Shown here in pieces: positions 52,977 through 61,874 of a stretch of 64,000 bases of DNA. Position numbers and translations under genes: made by a program. The stretch covers positions 255,501-319,500 of the forward strand of contig OZ025692.1 in assembly GCA_964019335.1 (NCBI GenBank), in the 5' to 3' direction. The notes beneath the pieces are model-generated. The model was not told where the DNA came from, searched no databases, and saw nothing but the letters and a program-made list of their open reading frames with translations. Every line of letters begins with the position of its first letter. Positions within the stretch are counted from its first letter, which is position 1. The stretch comes from Diplonema japonicum (lineage: Eukaryota; Euglenozoa; Diplonemea; Diplonemida; Diplonemidae).

Positions 52977-53326
52977 CGTCCCCCCTCCCTCCCCCTTTTT
53001 TTTGTTTTGCTTCGTTTTTGTAAAGTTGGAGAGAAAAAAATGGAAAACGGAAAGGGGGGGGGGGGGGGGGGAGTGTGACACAGCGGCCCTGTGATCCCGT
53101 AGAATGCTAAAGTTGGCAAAATAAAACCTTAGATTTGAAATAGGGAGACGTGCTGGCACTCTTTTTTTTCTTTTCTTCTTTTTTTTTTCTTCCTTTTTTT
53201 GGTTGCTGTTTGCTTCTTTCGTTCGAAAATGGTAGCCCACAAAAGAAATGTTTTTTTTTTAACGCCCCCCCCGTATCTCTAAAAACCGTCCCAATGTCGG
53301 GATTTAGACGGGGCGTGAAAAAAAAA
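52977..53326. other. Spacer upstream of the 1077-residue protein gene
   Basis: T-runs, an 18-nt G-run near 53055-53072 and mixed sequence. No gene seen. Confidence 0.5.
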
Positions 53327-53617
53327 GGGGGGATGGGGATGGGGATGGGGATGGGGATGGGGATGGGGATGGGGATGGGGATGGGGATGGGGGGATGGGG
53401 ATGGGGATGGGGATGGGGATGGGGATGGGGGGATGGGGATGGGGATGGGGATGGGGGGATGGGGATGGGGATGGGGATGGGGATGGGGGGATGGGGATGG
53501 GGATGGGGGGATGGGGATGGGGATGGGGATGGGGATGGGGGGATGGGGATGGGGGGATGGGGATGGGGATGGGGATGGGGATGGGGATGGGGGGATGGGG
53601 ATGGGGATGGGGGGATG
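53327..53617. repeat. GGGGAT hexamer microsatellite, about 290 bp
   Basis: Nearly pure array of GGGGAT on the plus strand, broken at intervals by GGGGGGAT variants. Every unit has a G4 block, so G-quadruplex formation on this strand is likely. It reads open as Gly-Trp/Met-Gly/Asp-Gly in all three plus frames, which is an artefact of the repeat. The unit is telomere-like in being G-rich but lies internally. Confidence 0.97.
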
Positions 53618-54512
53618 TTCTCTATCTTATTCGGGAAAGTTACTGACGAGATGAGTTCACAGTGCGCGTGTGGTCATCGTAATGATTGTAATGATTCCCC
53701 TGCACGGAAATCTGGATGCTGGGGCCAAACGAGGGGGGGGGATCAGATCTAAAAAACTGTTTTTTTTTTCTTTCTCCTTTTCTTTTTTTTTTTCTTCAGA
53801 ATGACAAAGATACACATAATTCACCCGCATGAATTTTTTCTTTTTCTTCTTTTTTTTAGAGGAAATATCAGAACAGGAGTTAAAGTTTGCATTGACCGAA
53901 TATCCCAAATGTTGGTCTAACCTAACTTTTAAGCCCGCAAGTTTTCAATGTTTTTTTTTTTTTTTTAAATAGAAGTTCTAATTTCAAAACATGTCATACA
54001 GGCAGCCAACACCCTGCCCGTGCTAGGCAAGATCGGGGGGTCTTCTCTCTTTCTCTCTTTTTGTATTTTTTAGATTTCTAGTCACAAAACTACAAGGCAT
54101 TTTTCCCCCCCCCCCTTTTTTTAACCATTCATGCCGTAGTAGGGAGGGAAACTGAAGGAGATAAAAAAAAAATAATATCCATCTCCACCTTTTTTTTTTT
54201 CTTTTTCCTTCTCTCTTTTGAAGATTGCAATAACAAATTACTCCAATCGTTTCTGGTGATGGGAAAAAAAAAAGGGGACGAGGAAAACAAGACGGGGAAG
54301 GAGCGGGGGGCGGGAAGGATTTAATATCTTTTCTTTCTTTCCTCTTTTCATGTTATAGAATGCAACAGTAACGTAATCGCAACTCGAAAAAGAAAAAAAA
54401 CTTTGGCAATAGAATACTTCCGACAGGGTGGGGAAGAAACAGCGAAATTATGGGCAAAAAAAAAAAGAAAAAGAAAAAAAAAAGTTGAAGGCGCTATCAA
54501 TTTCCCCCTTTG

Positions 54513-54547
<35 letters not shown>

Positions 54548-54710
54548 CATTTCTTTTTCTCTTTTTTTTTCTTCTTCTCTGCTTTATGCTTTCGTTTCTG
54601 TTCCCCCCCCCCTCTTTTTTCTTTTTCAAATTATCATTACATAGTTTCTTTTTTTTTGAAGGTCTCTGAAAATAAAAAAAAAAAAAGCACTTGTCGCTGT
54701 TACGTTGAGG

Positions 54711-54749
<39 letters not shown>

Positions 54750-55184
54750 GCGCTGTCTTCTAACCGTCACACCGAACAAGCAAACACGAACGAATTGTTT
54801 CTACTTAAAAAAAAACCTTTTTTTTTAATGGAAGAAGTTCGTTTAGACCAAATGGCTTGTTTCTTCTTGTTCTTCTTCTTTTTTTTTCTTTTTGTTTGTT
54901 TCCCTCCGCAAATTTCTCACTCTTCTTCTTTTTTCCTTCTTTCCTTTCTGAAGCACCTGTATCAAATCGCGATGATCGGCTGAACTGATATTTGAGGAGA
55001 TTTTGCTGATTAAAAACTAATTAACTGCGCTGCCAATGAATGGTCAAAAAAAAAAAATCTTTATGACTATATGTCTTTGTTGTTCGCACGAGCAAAAAAG
55101 GTTTTTAAAAAGCTGCGAAAGTTTTTTGCTCGGCACAAGTTGCATATAGTTATAAAATTATTTTCTGAAAGATAAATATTGTAA

Positions 55185-55221
<37 letters not shown>

Positions 55222-55686
55222 AAACAGCTTAACTTATGCTTTCATTTGTAAAAGAAGAGGAAAAAAAAAAAAGAGAGAGAAAATAAAGGAGAGTAGCGTT
55301 CATTGGCAACATATAAAACGTTACCTTGTAACAGGAAGCAGGGCCACCCCCCTCCCCTCTGTTTCCTTTTTGGCCAATGTGATGTTGCGGGCAACGAAGT
55401 TCATCTGCCTTTGCAACAATGGGGTGGGGGGAGGGGGGGTGGCGAAAGACCCTCTCTGCACACAACAGTGTGGAAGCGAGACTACGAAGGGAGCAAAACA
55501 ACACGAAGCACAGGAAAAAAAAGCTGGGTTTTCTTTCTTTTTTTTTTTTTTTTTTCGCGTGCTGATGGGATATGGAGTGCAAACAGAATATAAAGATATA
55601 AAGGAAGAATTGGAAAAAAAAAAAAAAAAAAAAAGATTTTTTTTTTTCCCATCGTACTACTAGGGAAAAGGGATGTTTTGAAGTGG

Positions 55687-55719
<33 letters not shown>

Positions 55720-56100
55720 AGTGTTCTGTCGCGAGATGGGCGGCAATTCTCTCCTCAAGGTGCCGAAGGGTACACCCCTCAGTGCGCTTGGCGGGGAAGA
55801 CTGACCTTCCACATTGTGTCGAAAATTTCCACAGTTGATGCAACCCAAGATATATGGCATCATAGCCTATGTACGTACCTGGGTACCACAGTAGGCCCTT
55901 AGCCATTTTTTGAGGAACGAAAAAAAAAAAAAAAAAAAAAAAAAAGAAAGAAAAGCGGAGGGGGTAGTAAAAAGGACACCCTCCCCCCTCTTTTTTTCCT
56001 TCTGTGTCGCGCCAACAGGAGGCTGACTGGGAAAGAATTGAGTTGAGAGGCAACTACCAAAGCAGCCAGCGCCACATCGAGAAAAAAAGAATAGAAAGAG
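53618..56100. other. Low-complexity region without supported genes
   Basis: A/T runs dominate. Mixed islands at 53630-53750, 55300-55530 and 55720-55920 contain overlapping frames such as minus-strand PGTYIGYDAIYLGLHQLWKFSTQCG and ILGCINCGNFRHNVEGQ from the same DNA in different frames. These may be decayed mobile-element pieces. No gene called. Confidence 0.5.
55081..55215. repeat. Foldback repeat, copy B
   Basis: GTTCGCACGAGCAAAAAAGG, TTTTTAAAAAGCTGCGAAA, TTTTTTGCTCGGCACAAGTTGCAT, then AAAGATAAATATTGTAACA and a roughly 34-nt A-run. It matches 49511-49675 in order and orientation, including the terminal A-run. The CGAGCAAAAAA and TTTTTTGCTCG arms pair, giving a short foldback structure. No ORF is attached to this copy. 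Confidence 0.8.
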
Positions 56101-56102
56101 AC

Positions 56103-56377
56103 ATAGACCGAAGTCATTATGAGTCATAGAGTCATAGACCTGGGGTTTGGGTGGTGTAGTTCAGAGGTTAGGGGAAGGACAAATGTCCACCGGGTAAAGC
56201 CTGTGGAAACCTGTGCATATATTTGCAACAGGACCAAACGGAAAAATTTCTGGACGCGAAAAAGACCAAGCCTGTGTTGTTTTGTGCCCCAATTTTCCTT
56301 TAGATGCCCCAATGAGATAATTTTTTTTTTTTTTTTTTGGCAATCGGCCTATGACTCACATAATGACATCGGTCTAT
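56103..56377. mobile_element. MITE-like element with about 27-bp terminal inverted repeats
   Basis: Left end ATAGACCGAAGTCATTATGAG-TCATAG (56103-56129) is the inverse of the right end CTATGACTCACATAATGACATCGGTCTAT (56349-56377) with few mismatches. The interior (about 220 bp) has no meaningful ORF. A further TCATAGACC lies just inside the left end. Size and structure fit a non-autonomous DNA transposon. I see no clear target-site duplication and no second copy in the window. Confidence 0.75.
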
Positions 56378-56931
56378 CAGAACAAGAAAAAAAAGAGAAA
56401 AAAAAAAAGCGTTAATTTTATTTCCTCACAAAATCCAATAACAAGAGTAACGGTAGTACAAAGGTGGTGAAGAAAAAAAAAAAAAAAAAAAAAAAAAGAA
56501 GAAGGAAAAAGCATAACCCACCCTGTGGGTTGCTTTCCAACACACTGGACTGATTTTCTCCTTCTTCTCTCTCTCTTTTTTTTTTTTTTTTTTTCTTTGC
56601 CAACTACTTTCTACTTTCCCGTGAACGAATACAAAACACAGTCATGCCAGTAGCTTTTTTTTCTTTTTTTTCTTTTTCTTTTCTTTTGCTGAAACAAGAA
56701 TACAAACTTTTGAAAAGAATTTGTGATTGCGAAAAAGAGTAGGCGTATCCGTTTAATCCTACCGGAGGTTCAAACGGCTTGCACAACAGCAATCAGCCGA
56801 CACTTTTTTTTTTTTTTTTTTTCTTCTTTCTGGGTTTTTTTTCTCTTTTTTTTTTCCCAGAAAGAGGGGGAAGGGTACAGTATTCAAAAAAAAAAAAAAA
56901 AAGCTATTTATTAAATGAAAATCAGATAGCC
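56378..56931. other. Low-complexity spacer between repeats
   Basis: Homopolymers and short mixed pieces (56510-56550, 56610-56800). No gene or RNA seen. Confidence 0.55.
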
Positions 56932-57590
56932 TGATTTCACGCGTGGGGTCCCCTTTTTTTGACGAGTGATTTTACTTCACTCGCTTCGCTCGTGAAGTAA
57001 AAAAACGAGTCAAAAAAAGGGGACCCCACAAGTGAAATCATGCTCTGATTTTATTCAATACTGCATTTTATTTAATGATGAGCTGCTCTCGAAAAGAATT
57101 TAGGTGCTAAGTGTGGCTTCGCTGCTGCCTGCTTGTAGCGGCGCAATGCGCGAGTCTTTACTGAACACGGTACTGGGTTTGGTATGATCAATTCGGCGAA
57201 TCGATGTTGACGTTTATGTCAAACGTGATTCTGTGCACTGCTGAAGAAGTGGGCTGTGTCGAAGGGGGCAGGGCTGAAGGGGGCGTGGGTTTGATCGAGT
57301 GGTAGGTGCAAAACCTCTCCCACTCCTTCTTGTAGGCTATTTTGCTTGCCGTTGGAAGCGTGTCTTCCATCACAGCTTTGGCCTCTTTCTCGAGGCTGAT
57401 GCCCTTGGCTCGCTTCCCGGTCGCCTTCGGTTTTCTTCCCATTTTGCTAGAAATGACTGTGGGCGTGAAATAAAGTACCTGATTTTCACGCCCAGCAAAA
57501 TCAGCAACGTTTGGCTTAAAAACATGAGGAAAAAACCAGATACTTTATTTCACGCCCGTGAAATAAAGTGAAACCTGATTTATATCTTCC
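56932..57590 (-). mobile_element. Foldback-flanked element with a tyrosine-recombinase N-terminal fragment (Crypton/DIRS-like)
   Basis: The left side (56932-57040) is a near-perfect palindrome: TGATTTCAC...GTGGGGTCCCCTTTTTTTGAC pairs with GTCAAAAAAAGGGGACCCCAC...GTGAAATCA around TCGCTTCGCTCG. The right side (57460-57590) has GGGCGTGAAATAAAGT and the perfect hairpin ACTTTATTTCAC-GCCC-GTGAAATAAAGT, plus CTGATTT as on the left. Between them a minus-strand frame (57442-57188, 84 residues) begins with basic GRKPKATGKRAKG and continues LPTASKIAYKKEWERFCTYHSIKP, the look of the SAM-like core-binding domain of tyrosine recombinases. The catalytic domain is absent, so this is a deletion derivative or non-autonomous copy. 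Class assignment is tentative. Confidence 0.6.
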
Positions 57591-57634
57591 CGGCCTAAAT
57601 TCTTTGAGAGAGCTGCTCAGAATTAAATAAAATA

Positions 57635-57691
<57 letters not shown>

Positions 57692-58601
57692 GCTCTTTTT
57701 TTACAGTTCTTCATACTAGCCGTGAGCCTATTGTACTCAGTGAAAGAATCGTAGAATCTCTTCGCCTTTTTGGCCGAAATGCTCACGTGTACTTAACTAC
57801 TGAACGGTACACTTTGAAGCCGACAAAGAATTGTTTTTTTTTTTTTTTTTTTTTTTTCGTTACGTTTTTTTCTTCTTTTTTTTTTCCTCTCTTTAAGTTT
57901 TGTCTAGAAAAAAAAAAAAAAGGTTTAAGGCAAATACCCTCGAAAATCAGGCAAAGAGGTTGTGGAAGGGTCCCACAGGAAAAAAAAAGAATAAGAACAA
58001 TAGAAAAAAAAAAAAAAAAAAAAAAAAAAGAAAGAAAGAACAAGAGAAGAAAAGAAAACTCGATAAAATTTCAGTTTGCATGGGGGTGCTCACTGTTCAG
58101 GTAGAAATTCACACTAATCGGTCACCTAGAAAAAAAAAAAAAAAAAAAAAAATATTTTCTCTTACCCTTCTAAAAGAAAGACATCGCTCTATAGTAGCTC
58201 ATGCTCACAAAGGCAACAAATAAGGCAAGAAGACAAACAGCAAAATTTACTATCTTATTTTCCTTACATCATCATTCCAGGTTAAAGAGAGACTATGGTT
58301 GTATTTCTTTTTCTCTTTTTTTCTTTTAGATATTGGGCAAAAGGGGAAAAGGGGGGGGCAGGAATTTTGATTCCCCCCCCCCCCCCATTTTACTAGCATT
58401 TACTTTTGTGCACGACGGCTACAAAAGTAATCTTTTTTTTCTTTTTTCATTTTCTTTTTTTTTTTCTAAATATATTTGTTCCCGCGTCGTCCGACGCTTG
58501 CCGGAAAAAAAAAAAAAAAAAAAAAAAAGGAAGGGAGTAACTGTTTGGGAGCAAACAGTTTAAAAAAAAAAAAAAAAAAAAAAGAGAGGGATGAATACAT
58601 T
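57591..58601. other. Low-complexity region with a short coding-like island
   Basis: 57640-57690 is a roughly 50-nt A-run. At 57692-57786 the minus strand reads MSISAKKAKRFYDSFTEYNRLTASMKNCKKR before entering the homopolymer; this could be an exon fragment belonging to the adjacent element or an isolated exon. The remainder is homopolymers and AT-rich spacer. No gene called. Confidence 0.45.
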
Positions 58602-59349
58602 TCAATAAGATTCCTCGACAGTGTGCTCTTCCTCTTGGTAGAGCACGTGCTGCGTTCGGTAAATGGTTATCCTCCTTTTTTTCGGAGTCGAGGGCACAGC
58701 TGGCTCCTCTACCTCTTCAACAAACTCCGGCTGCTCGTACCGTTCCAGCGACTGCGCCTTTTTCAAGACCCCCTCTTGCTCAGCCAACCTGATGCGTTTG
58801 CCAGAGGGTACTCCCAATATACTCTCCGAGTTCTCATTCCTGACGGAGTGGGAAAACCGACATTCCTGTTGAAGTATGGAATTTTTTTTTTTTTTTTTTT
58901 TTTTGAAATCATACCTCACCATAGGAACACCGACCCATGGTGTGGTGCCTGCAAATATTCGAGTAGATTTTGGGGTTGAAGCTGTGTTTAAATCGGCACT
59001 TTTCACCATAGGAGCATCGTGACAATGCCCAGTGCCTGCAGATACTTGGGTCCAGGGGTACTTGTGTTGTGGGAGGGATTGGTGCGGATTGCCGCTCGCC
59101 TTGTTCGTCGTGTCCAGGGACTCCGTAGGGGTAGCCGAAGACGATGCCTTCCGGGCTCTTCACCTCTTGCACTTTTTGTTCAATTTCTTCTATTTCCTCG
59201 TTTTTTTCTTGGTGGTAGAAGCGGCACTCATCCCCGAACGTGCACTTACTGTGCATCCAGTGCCTGCATACCCCTTCGGTTTCCCGTGAGACCCGTGGGG
59301 GCCGTTCATCTCCCAACCCCGTGAGGTTTTGTTCCAAGGTCAGTCCCAT
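58602..59349 (-). CDS. Triple CCCH zinc-finger protein
   Basis: Exons 59349-58915 and 58865-58602, 232 residues. Three CCCH fingers of the C-x8-C-x5-C-x3-H kind are visible: CRHWMHSKCTFGDECRFYH, CRHWALSRCSYGEKCRFKH and CRHHTMGRCSYGE joined by splicing to ECRFSH. The third finger exists only after removal of the 49-nt intron (GTATGA donor, A-tract, CAACAG acceptor), strong support for the model. The C-terminus is acidic and ends VLYQEEEHTVEESY. CCCH proteins usually bind RNA and act in splicing or mRNA turnover; the target is unknown. ATG follows AAAAAGAAAAA. Confidence 0.9.
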
Positions 59350-59490
59350 TTTTTCTTTTTTTGAACTTTTGAAGAAAAAAAAATTGGTCGGGGAAGGAAA
59401 AAAAAAAAAAAAAAAAAAAAACCACAAGAAAAACGAAAACTCTAGCAAGGAAGGACTGAATAGGAGAGAAAACAAAAAAAAAAAGTGAAC

Positions 59491-59521
<31 letters not shown>

Positions 59522-59541
59522 CCCATCCCATTTTCTCACTT

Positions 59542-60244
59542 TCACATCAACAATTTCCTCACTTTTGACACAGGGTGCGTCTCGACACCACCGTCGGAGA
59601 ATCGGACCGAATATTGCGATTCTGGATTTTTTTTTTTTTTTAAATATAAATTCCATACCTTCTGGGAAGAACGTGACCACCTCTGCTTGCCTGAACCCGT
59701 CCGGAAGGTCAACCACGATCTTGGTACTTGGGGAAAGTGCTTGATGTGCTGTTTGGCTTGCGAGAAGCGGTACCTCACATCGCGCCATCGAAGGTTGGTA
59801 GTGGAGTTCCCCGGCTTCCCGTTGGGTCATCGACACCCAGTGGGAAGCTGTTACATCTGACGGTGTTGGTGCCACGGTAGGCCGTGTAACCGTTTCGTAG
59901 GGCCGTTTTTCACCCACGTTATGGATTTTCCCTCCGGTGGTCACCCTGGCACCCACGTCCCCCCACATCATTCTTCCCATCCATGCTCTTGTCCATTCTA
60001 ATGTTGTTTTTTTCCTGATTTTCTGAGGTGGAGGCAATGGTGCCTCGCACTCTTCGCTGAGCACGCTACCGGTCTCCGTTACTGTCTCGTGTGTTTTTAT
60101 CAACCTGTCTACTTGATCGTCCGTCCACTCCTCACCCATTCTCACCAGCTTGTGCATGTAGAAGGAACTCTCTTGTTTTCTCATTTTGTTTTCATGAGGC
60201 TGTGCCTGTTTGAAGTCAGACCTGGCCATGTGCTTCGCTGCCAT
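59542..60244 (-). CDS. Protein with a C-terminal tudor-like module
   Basis: Exons 60244-59659 and 59621-59542, 221 residues. The first half is charged and helical (MARSDFKQAQPHENKMRKQES...EEWTDDQVDRLIKTHETV). After splicing the C-terminus reads VDLPDGFRQAEVVTFFPEESQYSVRFSDGGVETHPVSKVRKLL, a compact beta pattern (A-x-V...Y-x-V-x-F-x-D-G) as in tudor/agenet-like folds that bind modified lysine or arginine. The intron is 37 nt (GTATGG donor, CCAG acceptor) with an A-tract. Unspliced reading would run on into FKKKKKSRIAIFG. Its start is about 900 bp from the CCCH gene start. Confidence 0.78.
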
Positions 60245-60755
60245 TTTATGTTTACCCTCCGCCTTTTTTTTCCCCCCTTCTTCTTTTTTTCTTCTTTCCT
60301 CGGGAAAGAAGGGTGCAAGTATATATATATAAGGAAAAGCGAAAGAAAAAAAAAAAAAAAAGGGTTATTTACCTCTGTTCCCTCCCCCCTTTCCTCCCTT
60401 TTTTTTTTTTATTTGGCACAAATAGGGGGATAGGATTTCTTTTTTTTTCTTTTTTTTTCTTTCTTTCTTTACTAGTATCGTCGTGTTGCGGTACCTCAAA
60501 AAAAAAAAAAAAATAAGCAGTTTGTAAGTTAATGTGTTCTCCTTATCTTTTCTCTCTCTCTCGAAACGTATAGACACCACATGCAAAAACACGGGTAGCT
60601 TTGAAGCTTTGAGTGTGATGTGGCCACATCACCTTTTTACCCCACTGAACGGGTCAACTGGGAAAGGGGCAGGGGAGGTACTTAAAAAAAAAATGGTGCT
60701 TCTCAAGGGTGATATTTTCTTTTTCTTCATCTCTGAGAGCTTCTTCTTCTTCTTC

Positions 60756-60789
<34 letters not shown>

Positions 60790-60837
60790 TAAAAAAGAAA
60801 TTCTATTTTTTGTTTTTTCTTTCTCTTAAATCGCTTC
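60245..60837. other. Low-complexity spacer
   Basis: T- and A-runs, a short (TA)n at 60319-60330 and a mixed piece at 60530-60690 without a sustained frame. Nothing called. Confidence 0.6.
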
Positions 60838-61389
60838 CTATCTCCGTTCGTCTTCTTCTTCTTCCTCTTCGATGACGGTTGCCCCCGATGCGTACTGCAT
60901 GAAAATGTTTTTGTCCACATCATTCACCTTCTCGCTGAGGTAGGTAGGCAGGAGGGCGGACGACATCCTACAGGGCCTGTTGATCCAGAGGGGGAAGGCC
61001 TGGGGGATATGAGGAAGTAGCTCCCGACACAAAGCTTCACTGAAATCGTTACAGTTGGTGTGGACGAGGTGGTACTTAGAGCTGGCCCACGTCACATCTC
61101 GCATTGTGGCCACAGCCTTGCCCACGTCTTCTCGCGTCAGTGAGGTGGTGCCCAGGTATAGAGATTTTTTGAATGTGTGTCCCTCGTATGACCTTGGTGG
61201 TATCTTGTATACCCCGCGCTCATCAGTGCTTCTGCCGAAGCCAATTTCTTCACCGTAAATCTCCACCCCTGTGTGGTACGCCCCCCACCCCACCATGCCC
61301 AGGACATTATTCGCCCATGTGATGTCGTAAATATTCAGGTACACGTTCTCGTCTCGTGGCTCGATCATTTCTTCGCCTCCGCACCACAT
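60838..61389 (-). CDS. PPPDE/DeSI-type cysteine isopeptidase
   Basis: 183 residues, intronless. The permuted papain fold signature is clear: NVYLNIYDITWANNVLGMVGWGAYHTGVEIYGEEIGFG supplies the catalytic His (YHTGVEI), and YHLVHTNCNDFSEALCRELL supplies the catalytic Cys (NCNDFS), followed by IPLWINRP. Family members (DeSI-1/2, PPPDE) cleave SUMO or ubiquitin conjugates or S-acyl groups. Both catalytic residues are present, so it is probably active. The C-terminus is an acidic tail (EEEEEEDERR). Substrate unknown. Confidence 0.93.
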   Translation of the reverse strand: MWCGGEEMIEPRDENVYLNIYDITWANNVLGMVGWGAYHTGVEIYGEEIGFGRSTDERGVYKIPPRSYEGHTFKKSLYLGTTSLTREDVGKAVATMRDVTWASSKYHLVHTNCNDFSEALCRELLPHIPQAFPLWINRPCRMSSALLPTYLSEKVNDVDKNIFMQYASGATVIEEEEEEDERR

Positions 61390-61874
61390 CGTTGTTATAT
61401 TCTTTCTCTTTTTTTTTTTTTCCTCTTTCCTTTTCGTTTGTGTGGTCGAATCGACAGAAAGAAAGGGAGGCAGAATAACAAAATTTCAAAAGGGGAAGAA
61501 CAAAAAAAAAAAAAGAAAGAAAGAAAAATGGGATTCACAATCTAGGGTGTGTGGGTGGAGTTATAATTTTAAAAAAAATCAGGGAAAATTACAAACAGAA
61601 TTGGGAGGGGAAGGGGGGGTAGTATAACAAGGAGAGAAAGGGGAACATCACAATATGATGGAGAGAGAAACGAAAAAAGAAGAAGAAAAAAAAAGAAAAA
61701 AAAAAAAAAAAGGTAAGAGACAACAAAAACAGCATTTCTTCCTTTTTTTTTTCCCCCCCTTCCTTTTTTTATTTGACAAACATTTTTAAAGACCCAATAA
61801 TTCCCCAATAACAAACAAACAAGTTTTTTTTTTTTTCCTCCTCCCTATTTCCTTTCTTTTTTTCCGCTAGAGTC
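61390..61874. other. Low-complexity spacer
   Basis: Purine-rich and T-rich runs (A-runs at 61501-61514 and 61690-61712). No gene or RNA seen. Confidence 0.6.

Noticed and set aside
53327..53617. Gly/Trp/Met/Asp repeat ORFs in all three plus frames
   Set aside because: Artefact of the GGGGAT repeat, which contains no stops in any plus-strand frame.
53327..53617. True telomere or chromosome end
   Set aside because: The array is internal, flanked by unique DNA and genes on both sides.
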